Origin: Ruegeria atlantica
GTDB taxonomy: Bacteria > Pseudomonadota > Alphaproteobacteria > Rhodobacterales > Rhodobacteraceae
Assembly (NCBI RefSeq): GCF_001458195.1
Contig: NZ_CYPU01000007.1
Location: forward strand, 62,001 to 126,000
Length of the DNA stretch: 64,000 nucleotides
Direction of reading: 5' to 3'
The translations under genes were made by a program, and so were the position numbers. The notes under the pieces are model-generated. The model had not been told where the DNA came from. It was given only the letters and a program-made list of their open reading frames with translations, and did no database searches. This document shows positions 9,182 to 18,044 of this stretch, one piece after another; the first letter of the stretch is position 1; every line of letters starts with the position of its first letter.

Positions 9182-9355
9182 CCAAAAGCCCAAGGAACCA
9201 AGCTGCCGGTTCCAAGGGTCAAGACACACATCGGAGGGGTGCTCCGGGCCGGTGTGTGACCTACCGCTGAAATTTCCAGCGGCCAGGTTTAGGGGCGTGT
9301 GTGCGCAGGCAATTGCCGCTTGCGGTTTAGTGAGTTTGTCTGGGGGGTCAGCGTG

Positions 9356-9511
9356 ATGACCAAAGAAAAGCTTAAATTCCTTGCCTTGCAACGTCTGCAA
9401 GGCGTGCGACCTGCGATCGCCGTCTCCCCGAAGACAAAAACAATGCCATTCAGGTTGCCCTGTACGGAGGGCTCTGCCCGTCTGAGCGGTGTTTTAGAGG
9501 GGACGGAATAA
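9356..9511 (+). CDS. Small protein, 51 residues (putative), upstream of the Hint gene
   Basis: ATG at 9356 follows GGGGGGTCA; the stop is 2 bases before the Hint gene ATG, so the two would be translated together. The product begins MTKEKLKFLALQRLQGVRP and ends acidic. No family is recognised. The tight spacing is the main argument that it is real; the run-on frame could also be chance. Confidence 0.4.
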   Translation: MTKEKLKFLALQRLQGVRPAIAVSPKTKTMPFRLPCTEGSARLSGVLEGTE

Positions 9512-9513
9512 AA

Positions 9514-10296
9514 ATGACAATTCCACATTCTTTCGCGCGCGCAGCCAGAACTGCGGTCGAAACTTCGGCCATGCTGCGCGAAATCCCGAGGACAAAAGCA
9601 AGACCAAAGGCGCAGTTGCGACGCTATGAGGTCAGCACCTTGATGCCGAACGGAGATGTTTCGCAAACCCGTCACATCGCCCCGGCATTGCCAATGTTCG
9701 AAGACGCGTTCTGCGCCTTTACACGCGGATCCCTAGTAGAAACGGAACATGGCCCATTGGCAATCGAAGATTTGCTGCCGGGCGACTCGATTCTGACACA
9801 GGACGGTGCCTTGCAAAAAGTGCTTTGGAAAGGATCGGTGACCCTGATTCCCGGACGCGAGGACTCGCGTGGCCGAACACGCCCGCTAACTCGGATCACG
9901 GCTGACACATTTGGGATGCAAAAACCGTTGTCCGGCGTGATTGCGGGACCCGCAGCTCGTCTGCTGGGCACACCTGCGCATCTGCGCCATTTGCACGACG
10001 GGGGCGAGATTCTGACCCCTGTCCATGAATTCCAGGACGGTATGAGCGTGATCGAAACATTGCCGCCGACCCCGATTGAGCTGTTTCACATCTGCCTGAA
10101 ACGTCATTCGGTCATCAAGGTCGATGGCCTGCAATTCGAATCATACCATCCGGGTGTCAATGCCGCACGCCAGATCAGCCAATCGCTCAGATCGATCTAC
10201 TTGAACTTGTTTGCGCATATCGAATCGCTGAGCGATTTTGGTCCACTGGTTCTACCACGCGCAGGAGACGGTGAGATAAATGCACTTTCTGCGTGA
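9514..10296 (+). CDS. Hint (hedgehog/intein) domain protein
   Basis: A 260-residue protein with a Hint_2-type domain starting at about residue 65: GSLVETEHGPLAIEDLLPGDSILT is the family's first block, and ELFHICLKRHSVIKVDGLQFESYHPG is the late block. Hint domains can self-splice or self-cleave using a Cys/Ser at their first position, just before FxxG. Here that position reads Ala (CAFTRGS), with the Cys one residue earlier, so autocatalysis may be lost. There is no signal peptide and no flanking secreted domain. Such proteins are common in roseobacters and mostly uncharacterised. A good ribosome binding site (GAGGGGA) precedes the ATG. Confidence 0.85.
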   Translation: MTIPHSFARAARTAVETSAMLREIPRTKARPKAQLRRYEVSTLMPNGDVSQTRHIAPALPMFEDAFCAFTRGSLVETEHGPLAIEDLLPGDSILTQDGALQKVLWKGSVTLIPGREDSRGRTRPLTRITADTFGMQKPLSGVIAGPAARLLGTPAHLRHLHDGGEILTPVHEFQDGMSVIETLPPTPIELFHICLKRHSVIKVDGLQFESYHPGVNAARQISQSLRSIYLNLFAHIESLSDFGPLVLPRAGDGEINALSA

Positions 10297-10412
10297 CAAC
10301 AAAAACTAACTGCAGTGTGGGGGCATTATGCAGCTGATAATTAGTTGGGTTCTATCATTGACGGTCGCAGCATTTCTGCCGCCGTCAAAACCGCATCAAA
10401 AGCGAATGATGT

Positions 10413-10913
10413 TCACGCCGTCCGGTTCATTCGTTCTTCCAGAACGTCGAAGGGAACGCCGGGTTCGTCCTTGGCGCCGCGAATAACCAGCGATGTTTTT
10501 ACGCTGGCTACATTGGGCGTAGTCAGCAGCTCGCCCGTCAGAAACTGCTGAAAACTGCTCAGGTCGGGGGCGACGCATTTCAGGATAAAGTCCACCTCGC
10601 CGTTCAACATGTGGCATTCCCGAACCAGCGGCCATTCGCGGCAGCGTTCCTCAAATGCGTTAAGTTCGGATTCGGCCTGGCTTTCCAACCCCACCATGGC
10701 AAAGACCTGAACCTCGAACCCCAACTCGCGTGAGTTCACATCGGCATGGTAGCCGCGAATAAGCCCGGATTCTTCCAACGTACGCACGCGCCGCAGGCAA
10801 GGCGGCGCTGAAATACCTACGCGTTTTGCCAACTCGACATTGGTCATGCGACCGTCTGCCTGCAATTCTGCCAAAATCTTGCGGTCAATCTCATCCAGCC
10901 GTATCGCGACCAT
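10413..10913 (-). CDS. Lrp/AsnC family transcriptional regulator
   Basis: A 166-residue Lrp-type regulator. The N-terminal winged helix-turn-helix (LDEIDRKILAELQADGRMTNVELAKRVGIS) is followed by the ligand-binding RAM domain (VQVFAMVGLES to about residue 150). It reads away from trxB with 226 bases between starts; these contain a direct repeat that could be its own operator. Roseobacters commonly have this regulator beside trxB, but whether it controls trxB is not known. An amino acid effector is typical of the family. Confidence 0.93.
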   Translation of the reverse strand: MVAIRLDEIDRKILAELQADGRMTNVELAKRVGISAPPCLRRVRTLEESGLIRGYHADVNSRELGFEVQVFAMVGLESQAESELNAFEERCREWPLVRECHMLNGEVDFILKCVAPDLSSFQQFLTGELLTTPNVASVKTSLVIRGAKDEPGVPFDVLEERMNRTA

Positions 10914-10957
10914 GAAATGCTCCTAATTTTTCGGTTGTTATATCAGCACCCGACCAA

Positions 10958-10986
10958 TGCGCAATTATCTTTCGCACCTGCGCAAT
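10958..10986. promoter_or_regulatory. Direct repeat TGCGCAAT, two helical turns apart
   Basis: TGCGCAAT occurs at 10958-10965 and again at 10979-10986, exactly 21 bases apart, 45 to 73 bases upstream of the Lrp-family start. Lrp proteins wrap DNA at evenly phased sites, so this is a candidate autoregulatory site. It lies in the divergent lrp/trxB gap and could affect both. Confidence 0.45.
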
Positions 10987-11139
10987 ATTCTATATTTTCA
11001 ATGTTCTTTTTTTGGGCACCTTGCCGCAAATGCATGACTGCCTGTCAAAAGGTTGGGGGTTTAAGCCCTGCGCGACGCTCGCTATATCCATCCGTCAGGG
11101 GCCACGCGCCCCAATCAGGCAGATCGAGTTGGGGGTACT

Positions 11140-12081
11140 ATGGCCGAAACACGACACACCAGGGTTCTGATCATCGGATCGGGACCGGCCGGTTACACGG
11201 CCGGCGTTTATGCAAGCCGCGCGATGCTGGAGCCGATTCTGGTTCAGGGCATCGAGCCGGGCGGCCAGCTGACCACAACGACCGAGGTCGAAAACTGGCC
11301 CGGAGACACCGAGGTTCAAGGCCCCGACCTGATGGTGCGTATGCAGGACCATGCCAAGGCGATGGGCTGTGAAATCATCGGTGACATCATCAACGATCTG
11401 GACCTCAGCAAACGCCCGTTCACCGCAACCGGCGACAGCGGCACTGTTTACACAGCAGATGCCGTCATTCTGGCCACCGGCGCGCGCGCCAAATGGCTGG
11501 GTCTGCCGTCGGAAGAGAAATTTAAGGGCTTTGGCGTTTCGGCTTGCGCGACCTGCGACGGCTTCTTTTATCGCGGACAAGAAATCGTGGTCATCGGTGG
11601 CGGCAACACCGCCGTCGAAGAGGCGCTGTTTCTGACCAATTTTGCCAGCAAGGTCACTTTGATCCATCGTCGTGATGAGCTGCGCGCGGAAAAGATCCTG
11701 CAGGACCGGCTGCTGAAGCATGAAAAAATCGAACCCCTGTGGTTCCACGAGTTGGAAGAAGTGACCGGCACCGATGCCCCGCTGGGCGTCGAAGGTGTGC
11801 GGGTCAAAAACGTGAAGACCAGCGAGATTACCGAGATCCCCTGCAAAGGCGTTTTTGTCGCGATCGGACACGCACCTGCCAATGAACTGGTCAAGGACTC
11901 ACTGGAAAGCCATATGGGCGGCTATGTCGTGACCAAGCCAGGTTCGACCGAGACCTCGGTGCCGGGTGTTTTTGCCGCCGGGGATCTGACGGACCACATC
12001 TACCGGCAGGCTGTGACCAGCGCCGGCATGGGATGCATGGCCGCACTGGACGCCGAGCGTTTCCTGGCCGAACAGGATTGA
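11140..12081 (+). CDS. trxB: Thioredoxin-disulfide reductase
   Basis: An FAD- and NADPH-dependent flavoenzyme that reduces thioredoxin; 313 residues, normal length. The FAD motif [10 protein letters not shown] is at about residue 14, the redox-active CATC at about residue 138 ([10 protein letters not shown]), the NADPH motif [10 protein letters not shown] at about 155, and the C-terminal FAD motif [10 protein letters not shown] at about 280. The RES-domain gene follows after 4 bases. The upstream gap is shared with the divergent Lrp regulator. Confidence 0.97.
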   Translation: MAETRHTRVLIIGSGPAGYTAGVYASRAMLEPILVQGIEPGGQLTTTTEVENWPGDTEVQGPDLMVRMQDHAKAMGCEIIGDIINDLDLSKRPFTATGDSGTVYTADAVILATGARAKWLGLPSEEKFKGFGVSACATCDGFFYRGQEIVVIGGGNTAVEEALFLTNFASKVTLIHRRDELRAEKILQDRLLKHEKIEPLWFHELEEVTGTDAPLGVEGVRVKNVKTSEITEIPCKGVFVAIGHAPANELVKDSLESHMGGYVVTKPGSTETSVPGVFAAGDLTDHIYRQAVTSAGMGCMAALDAERFLAEQD

Positions 12082-12085
12082 TCTG

Positions 12086-12538
12086 ATGCTGGAATTCTCT
12101 GGCCCGGCCTGGAGAATTCTCTTTCTGACGCAATTGAACGCCCCTTTGGCCCCTGCAAGGGCGCCGGAGGGGCGTTTTCATTACTCGGGGCAGACGGCGC
12201 TTTACGCATCGCTCAGCGCAGAAGGTGCCGGAGTTGCCATTCGGCGATATGTCTCGGCGGGCGATCCGCCACGGGTCTTACAGCGGGCAACCGTGACAGG
12301 CGCAAAACTGGTCGACTTACGTGGACAGCGCGAGGCATCGGTCGTTTGGCAGGACATTCACGCCAAGCAGGGCACCTCGCCGACATGGAGGTTCTCGGAC
12401 CGCGCGCGTGACGCAGGCGCTGACGGGTTGCTATACAGCTCACGCTCGCGCCCCGAACTCAGCCACATTGTCCTGTTCGACCCATCGCTTTCGCTGATCC
12501 GTGTGAATACGCCGCCAACGGATTGGACACCGCCCTAG
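12086..12538 (+). CDS. RES domain protein without a visible antitoxin
   Basis: A 150-residue RES-domain protein. Characterised RES toxins (MbcT, ParT) degrade or modify NAD+ or a synthetase. The N-terminal Arg (AWRI), the GRFHYSGQTALYASLS block and the late SSRSRPELSHIVLF segment match the fold. The Glu usually found about 11 residues after the YAS tyrosine seems to be replaced (GVAIRRY), though alignment by eye is uncertain. RES toxins normally have a Xre-type antitoxin next door; here trxB ends 4 bases upstream and a cyclase lies downstream. A terminator-like hairpin sits inside the first 30 codons. Confidence 0.75.
   Translation: MLEFSGPAWRILFLTQLNAPLAPARAPEGRFHYSGQTALYASLSAEGAGVAIRRYVSAGDPPRVLQRATVTGAKLVDLRGQREASVVWQDIHAKQGTSPTWRFSDRARDAGADGLLYSSRSRPELSHIVLFDPSLSLIRVNTPPTDWTPP
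12137..12178 (+). terminator. Terminator-like hairpin inside the RES gene
   Basis: AACGCCCCT (12137-12145) pairs with AGGGGCGTT (12168-12176); inside, GGCCC pairs imperfectly with GGGCGCC, and TTTT follows. It lies 55 bases after the trxB stop. If it works, most trxB transcripts would end before the RES message is complete. It could also be a coding coincidence of GC-rich codons. Confidence 0.45.
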
Positions 12539-12613
12539 CCGCAACCTGCGCTTGACCGCTAAGCTGCAGCGTATCAGACTCGGCCTTAGGCGAGACCAAT
12601 GCAGGTGATCTGA

Positions 12614-14284
12614 TTGAAAACTGTTCTGTGGCAAGGCGGGTGGGCAACCCGGCTGAGGATCGGCAGCGGCCTAGTTCTGTTCGCCTTTGCGTTCTTTCAC
12701 TTCATCAACATCGGCCTTGGTCTGTTTCACACGGACTACCTGCATGACATGCAGAATGCCCGGCATGTAATCACACGTCACGATGTCGGCAGCATAATAC
12801 TCTATGCTGCTCTTTTGATTCACTCGGGGTTAGCCCTGTACTCGATCAGCCAGCGCCGGACTTTGCGCATGCCGTTCAGCACAGGGTTGCAGATGGTTCT
12901 GGGGTTGTTGATCCCATTGCAGCTGATCTCGCATATCGTGCAAACGCGTTATGCGAACACGGTCTACGATGTGAACGATGAAATGGGCTATATCATCGTT
13001 CTGATGTGGCCCAGCTACGCGGTCTGGATGCAAAGCCTGTTGTTGCTGGTGGTGTGGGTACATGGCTGTATCGGACTGCACATGTGGCTGCGGCTGACCC
13101 GCTGGTGGCCCAAACTGGTGCCATATCTGATTGGCCTGGCTGTGTTTGTTCCCACATTTGCCCTTGCCGGAGTGCTGACGGAAGGGCGCCGTATCTGGGC
13201 TGATTTTGCAGACCCGTTTTTGCGCGAACAATATATCGAGCATTACAACTGGCCCTCTCCCGAAGACTTCCAGCACCTGTTCAGCGTAAAAGACAATGCG
13301 CTCATGGCGTTCTGGGTGGCCCTTTGCGCATCCCTGGCGGTATTTGCGATCCGCAAGCTGTGGCGCCGCCGACATTCCGTGCGCGTCAAGTACGCTCAAG
13401 GCCCTGAGGTCGTTGCTGAAAAAGGGATGACCCTGCTTGAAATTTCCCAAGCCAACGGCATTCCACACACGGCGCTATGCGGTGGCAAAGGGCGCTGCAC
13501 CACCTGCCGCGTGATTGTCGAGGCGGGCGGGGATCAACTGCCCGAACCTGGTGAGGTCGAAGCCCGAAGCCTAGCTGCGGTCAGTGCCCCGGCGGGTGCC
13601 CGGCTGGCATGTCAAATCCGACCGATGGCTCCGATCACAGCGTTTCGCATGTTCCGCCCAGATGGCGCCCGACACCGGGCACATGCAAGCCAGGGTCAGG
13701 AACGGCAATTGGCGGTCCTGTTTCTGGACATGCGCGGCTTTACCTCGCGCACCGCTGGCCAACTGCCCTACGACATCGTTTTCCTGCTAAACCGCTTTTT
13801 CGACGCCATCGTCCCCGCGATCACGGCCGAGGGCGGAGTGGTCGACAAATACATGGGCGACGGCCTGTTGGCCGTGTTCGAAACCAACGACGCCCAAAGC
13901 TCTGCTCGGGCAGGGATGAAAGCGGCCATTGATATCAGCCTTGCCTTGCAGCGTTTCAACCAGCAACTGGAAACAGAGGGCAGCCCTCGGATCCGCATCG
14001 GAATGGGCCTGCATCTGGGGGACCTTGTTCTGGGTGAAATCGGTGCCGCGGGCCACGCCGCCCGTACAATCATCGGCGACACCGTAAACGTGGCCAGCCG
14101 GTTAGAGGCCGAAACCAAGAACCTGGGCTGCGAACTTCTGGTCTCGGAAGAGTTGTTGCTGGCGGCGGGATATGACGGCGATATGCGGCAGGTTCGCCCA
14201 TTCGACCTGCGTGGCGTGACGCGCCCGATTCCTGCCCTGCCCGTCCCCAAAGCTGCAGATCTGAACGCCAGTGTTGCTGCATAA
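12614..14284 (+). CDS. Adenylate cyclase with multi-His membrane anchor and 2Fe-2S ferredoxin domain
   Basis: A 556-residue class III cyclase in three parts. Residues 1-250 form about six membrane segments with conserved-looking His (FHFINIG, LHDMQNARHVITRHD, LLIHSG, LISHIV, VHGCIGLHMW), resembling a b-heme succinate dehydrogenase anchor. Residues 255-350 are an adrenodoxin-type 2Fe-2S domain (CGGKGRCTTC, then a late Cys). Residues 355-540 are the catalytic domain: metal Asp in FLDMRGFT and GDGLLAVF, substrate Lys in KYMGDG, and NVASRLE. Lys and Asp/Thr point to ATP rather than GTP. The layout matches a redox-controlled cyclase described from Sinorhizobium (CyaC), as I recall. The start is a TTG after AGGTGA. 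Confidence 0.85.
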   Translation: MKTVLWQGGWATRLRIGSGLVLFAFAFFHFINIGLGLFHTDYLHDMQNARHVITRHDVGSIILYAALLIHSGLALYSISQRRTLRMPFSTGLQMVLGLLIPLQLISHIVQTRYANTVYDVNDEMGYIIVLMWPSYAVWMQSLLLLVVWVHGCIGLHMWLRLTRWWPKLVPYLIGLAVFVPTFALAGVLTEGRRIWADFADPFLREQYIEHYNWPSPEDFQHLFSVKDNALMAFWVALCASLAVFAIRKLWRRRHSVRVKYAQGPEVVAEKGMTLLEISQANGIPHTALCGGKGRCTTCRVIVEAGGDQLPEPGEVEARSLAAVSAPAGARLACQIRPMAPITAFRMFRPDGARHRAHASQGQERQLAVLFLDMRGFTSRTAGQLPYDIVFLLNRFFDAIVPAITAEGGVVDKYMGDGLLAVFETNDAQSSARAGMKAAIDISLALQRFNQQLETEGSPRIRIGMGLHLGDLVLGEIGAAGHAARTIIGDTVNVASRLEAETKNLGCELLVSEELLLAAGYDGDMRQVRPFDLRGVTRPIPALPVPKAADLNASVAA

Positions 14285-14490
14285 GAACACTCGCTCTCAA
14301 TTCTGCGGAATTGTTGCCCACCTCGGGAACCAGCTTCGCAGATTGCCACACAAACCGGAATATCCTTCCATTGCGGGGAAAAACCGCGCATATCGTCCTT
14401 TGTTTCACCAAGGTATATGGACTTCTCCCAAAAGCCGGGGCAAACGCCCCTTAATCAATGTCAAAGCAGCACTTTTACAAGAGTATTCCC

Positions 14491-16209
14491 ATGACGATGT
14501 TAAGTAACCTGACCCCAATCCCCGAATTGTTCGTGTCCTACGATTCAGCCCAGAAACTGAAGGTGGAAGCCGCAGATCTTACCAGCTGGGACCTGAGCCC
14601 GCGCCAGATCTGCGATCTGGAATTGTTGATGAACGGCGGGTTCTACCCTCTCAAAGGTTTCCTAGGCGAGGCGGACTACGACAACGTCGTCGAGAACATG
14701 CGTCTGGCCGACGGCACACTGTGGCCGATGCCCATTACTCTGGACGTAGACGAAGCGTTCGCCGACAAAATCGAATTGGGCCAGGACATCGCTTTGCGTG
14801 ATCAGGAAGGCGTCATTTTGGGCACAATGACCGTCACGGACCGCTGGACGCCTGACAAAGCGCGCGAGGCCGAAAAAGTCTTTGGCGCAGACGACGACGC
14901 CCACCCGGCGGTGAACTATCTGCACAATGTGGCAGGCAAAGTTTATCTGGGCGGTCCTGTGGTCGGCATTCAGCAGCCAATTCATTATGACTTCCGCGCG
15001 CGCCGCGACACTCCGAACGAGTTGCGCGCCTATTTCCGCAAGGTCGGCTGGCGGCGTATCGTGGCGTTCCAGACCCGCAACCCGCTGCACCGCGCGCACC
15101 AGGAACTGACGTTCCGCGCCGCGAAAGAGGCGCAGGCCAACCTGCTGATCCATCCGGTCGTGGGCATGACCAAACCGGGCGACGTAGATCATTTCACCCG
15201 CGTGCGCTGCTATGAGGCGGTACTGGACAAATACCCGGCCTCGACCACATCGATGTCGTTGTTGAACCTGGCAATGCGCATGGCCGGCCCGCGCGAGGCT
15301 GTCTGGCACGGGCTAATCCGTGCAAACCACGGCTGCACGCATTTCATCGTGGGTCGCGACCATGCGGGCCCGGGCAAGAACAGCCAGGGCGAAGATTTTT
15401 ATGGCCCCTACGATGCGCAGGATCTGTTCCGCAAGTGCCAAGATGAGATCGGCGTCGAGATGGTCGACTTCAAACACATGGTTTTTGTGCAGGAACGCGC
15501 GCAATACGAGCCGAACGATGAGATTTTGGATAAGGACAATGTCACTATCCTGAATATCTCGGGCACCGAGTTACGCCGTCGTCTGGCCGAAGGTCTGGAG
15601 ATCCCGGAATGGTTCAGCTTTCCCGAGGTTGTCGCCGAATTGCGCAAGACCCGCCCACCGCGCAGCCAGCAGGGCTTTACTGTGTTCTTCACCGGCTTTT
15701 CGGGCTCGGGCAAATCCACCATCGCCAACGCGCTTATGGTCAAACTGATGGAGATGGGCGGCCGCCCGGTTACTTTGCTGGATGGTGACATCGTCCGGAA
15801 AAACCTGTCGTCCGAACTGGGCTTTTCGAAGGAACACCGCGACCTGAACATTCGCCGCATTGGCTATGTGGCCAGCGAGATCACCAAGAACGGCGGCATC
15901 GCAATCTGCGCCCCGATCGCGCCCTACGCCACGACCCGCCGTGCGGTCCGGGAAGAGATCGAACAATTCGGCGCCTTCTGCGAGGTTCACGTGGCCACCA
16001 CCATTGAGGAATGCGAACGCCGCGACCGCAAGGGACTGTACAAGCTGGCCCGCGAAGGCAAAATCAAAGAGTTCACCGGAATCTCGGACCCTTATGATGT
16101 TCCCGCGAGCCCCGAACTGAGCGTCGAGACCGAAAATGTCGAGGTCGATAACTGCGCCCATCAGGTTCTGCTGAAACTGGAAAGCATGGGTCTGATTGCA
16201 GCATCCTAA
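14491..16209 (+). CDS. Bifunctional sulfate adenylyltransferase / adenylylsulfate kinase
   Basis: A 572-residue fusion that makes APS from sulfate and ATP and then phosphorylates it to PAPS for sulfate assimilation. Residues 1-390 are the ATP sulfurylase part (QTRNPLHRAHQE, GRDHAGPG). Residues 400-572 are the CysC-type kinase with a P-loop (GFSGSGKST) and the LLDGDIVRKNLS and RRIGYVA motifs. The start is taken at ATG 14491 (or 14497); a longer frame from 14458 has no clear support. It stands alone, with a strong terminator 20 bases after the stop. The 200 bases upstream hold no gene. Confidence 0.95.
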   Translation: MTMLSNLTPIPELFVSYDSAQKLKVEAADLTSWDLSPRQICDLELLMNGGFYPLKGFLGEADYDNVVENMRLADGTLWPMPITLDVDEAFADKIELGQDIALRDQEGVILGTMTVTDRWTPDKAREAEKVFGADDDAHPAVNYLHNVAGKVYLGGPVVGIQQPIHYDFRARRDTPNELRAYFRKVGWRRIVAFQTRNPLHRAHQELTFRAAKEAQANLLIHPVVGMTKPGDVDHFTRVRCYEAVLDKYPASTTSMSLLNLAMRMAGPREAVWHGLIRANHGCTHFIVGRDHAGPGKNSQGEDFYGPYDAQDLFRKCQDEIGVEMVDFKHMVFVQERAQYEPNDEILDKDNVTILNISGTELRRRLAEGLEIPEWFSFPEVVAELRKTRPPRSQQGFTVFFTGFSGSGKSTIANALMVKLMEMGGRPVTLLDGDIVRKNLSSELGFSKEHRDLNIRRIGYVASEITKNGGIAICAPIAPYATTRRAVREEIEQFGAFCEVHVATTIEECERRDRKGLYKLAREGKIKEFTGISDPYDVPASPELSVETENVEVDNCAHQVLLKLESMGLIAAS

Positions 16210-16227
16210 TTGCTACAACGAACAAGC

Positions 16228-16255
16228 AAAGCGGCCATCTGTGGCCGCTTTTTTT
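16228..16255 (+). terminator. Intrinsic terminator after the sat-cysC fusion
   Basis: AAAGCGGCCA and TGGCCGCTTT form a perfect 10-base stem around TCTG, followed by a T run. It lies about 20 bases after the stop codon. Confidence 0.9.
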
Positions 16256-16320
16256 GTTGGATTGACAAGCGCACGCTGCATTGGTGCAAATGCAAACCCT
16301 AACCAAAACGCAGAGTGCCC

Positions 16321-17178
16321 ATGACCCGCGACCTGCCTGCAATTGCCAGTTTCTGGTTTGGGTCAGACCTGAGCTGGCTTGAGGCGTTATGCATTCAATC
16401 CTATCTGGATAACGGTCACCGGTTTATCCTGTATACCGTGCATGACATCGTAGGCGTGCCTAGCGGTGCCGAGATACGGCCCGCTTCTGATATCCTCTGG
16501 CCCGCGCCATTTGATTTCAAACCGGAAGACCGGTTGGGGGTCGCAGTATTTTCTGACATCTTTCGGCTGCGGCTGATGCAGAAAACCCCATTTGTCTGGG
16601 CCGATCTGGATGCCTATTGCGTCAAGCCATTCGACTTTTCTTCGTCTTACGTTTTCGGATCGTCGCAATCAGGCACGTTTCCCAACGGCGTCCTGCGGCT
16701 GCCGGAAGGTTCAGAGACACTGGCGTTATGGATTGACTTCGTGACCTCTGCCAACCCAACCCAGCCCTGGCGCGGCGGTCGGCTGCTTAGACACAATCGC
16801 AGGCGCATCCGAAACGGTGAAACCTGGGGCATTGAAACACTGCCTTGGGGCAGCTCTGGCCCCAAGGCGCTGGAGTTCTTTCTGCGCCAGACTGGCGAAG
16901 ACAGCCACGCGATGCAGCCGGAAGTGTTCTATCCCTTGGACAAGGATCAGCTATGGCAACTTCACGATCCGCGCATTTCCACGGCCGAGATCGAACGGGA
17001 TAAGGTGCATTCAGTCCACATCTACGGACATCAGAAAAAGTTCATGGCAGGCAAAACCGCCGGGCTGCCGGTCAGCGGATCATATCTGCAGCGGCTTTGC
17101 CTTCGACATGGGATCGACGCCTCGGCGAATCCGATCTTGCCGGTGGGGTGGCTGGCCCCGCGGCCATCGGACCACTAG
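16321..17178 (+). CDS. Glycosyltransferase with DxD sugar-binding motif
   Basis: A 285-residue protein with the look of the DXD-type glycosyltransferases (capsular polysaccharide synthesis or Gly_transf_sug family). The N-terminal part has FWFGSDLSWLEALCIQSYLDNGHRFILYT, and the metal/sugar motif is DLDAYCVKPFD at about residue 98, preceded by SDIFRLRLM. No signal peptide or membrane segment is seen. Sugar and acceptor are unknown. The 3' end overlaps the convergent GT10 gene by 4 bases. A GTG two codons upstream is an alternative start. Confidence 0.75.
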   Translation: MTRDLPAIASFWFGSDLSWLEALCIQSYLDNGHRFILYTVHDIVGVPSGAEIRPASDILWPAPFDFKPEDRLGVAVFSDIFRLRLMQKTPFVWADLDAYCVKPFDFSSSYVFGSSQSGTFPNGVLRLPEGSETLALWIDFVTSANPTQPWRGGRLLRHNRRRIRNGETWGIETLPWGSSGPKALEFFLRQTGEDSHAMQPEVFYPLDKDQLWQLHDPRISTAEIERDKVHSVHIYGHQKKFMAGKTAGLPVSGSYLQRLCLRHGIDASANPILPVGWLAPRPSDH

Positions 17179-18044
17179 GCTGCGTTTATCTGTTCGCGCA
17201 GGGTCCGCACGGAACGGCCTTCAAAGTCACCGAACTCTGCCGCCTTGCTTTGCGCAGCTTTCAGATGCGGCAGGCGTTCGGCATAGTCGTCAGCGGACAG
17301 GCTGTTGATCGCGCGCTGAATGTCGGCCTCGGATTCACAGAGGATCATACCGGCTGCGTCCATGAAGTCCCCGATATTCGGGCACCCCCAATAGATCGGG
17401 ACCGTTGAGCATAAGATCGCATCTGTCAGCTTTTCCGAGAAATAGTTCTTCTCGCGAACATTCTCGATCACAACGGAATAGCGATACGGGGCCAAGCCGT
17501 CGGATTTGCGGTCAAATGGCGTGTATCCCCGCCCCATGATATCAACGTCAGCACCCGTTTCCCGCACCCAGTCAATCACAGAATGGCGCAGTTGGTGCCC
17601 CTCCAGATCGCGTTTGGCTGAGGCAATGAGCGAGCAGGATTTCGTTTTCTCTTCGTTGAGGTCACGCCAATCCGGCACCATCGTCACCCCGTAGGGCAGA
17701 AACGCCGCATTGGGAAGGTTGCGCAACAGCACATCATGAAACGTCATCACCCGAAAAAACCGCCGCCAAGTGTAGCGGAGCATCTTGTCGTGCTTGGCGT
17801 GAATGGCCGACGGTTCGCCCATCATCAGCGAAATCCGGGCGCGGGTGCCCCGGCGCAGGCGCAAATGCACGGTAGAATTGGGATACATGATCAGGTGGTC
17901 AGTACGCTCAAGATCGCCAACCGTTTTGCCCGTCAAGCGCTCGGGGCATCCTTCGGGCCAGATCAGATCGGACAATGGAACCGAAGCCAGTTTCGGCCCT
18001 AACCGATGCCCGTAAGGCAGGATGGCGATCGCGGGTTCGGTCAT
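17175..18044 (-). CDS. Glycosyltransferase family 10 (fucosyltransferase-type)
   Basis: A 289-residue protein with the clear GT10 signature near residues 190-225: YRYSVVIENVREKNYFSEKL followed by DAILCSTVPIYWGCPNI. Family members move fucose from GDP-fucose to glycans, often on surface polysaccharide. No membrane anchor is visible. Its start overlaps the stop of the PhzF-like gene by 4 bases, so the two are co-translated although no metabolic link is obvious. It converges with the other glycosyltransferase. Confidence 0.85.
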   Translation of the reverse strand: MTEPAIAILPYGHRLGPKLASVPLSDLIWPEGCPERLTGKTVGDLERTDHLIMYPNSTVHLRLRRGTRARISLMMGEPSAIHAKHDKMLRYTWRRFFRVMTFHDVLLRNLPNAAFLPYGVTMVPDWRDLNEEKTKSCSLIASAKRDLEGHQLRHSVIDWVRETGADVDIMGRGYTPFDRKSDGLAPYRYSVVIENVREKNYFSEKLTDAILCSTVPIYWGCPNIGDFMDAAGMILCESEADIQRAINSLSADDYAERLPHLKAAQSKAAEFGDFEGRSVRTLREQINAA

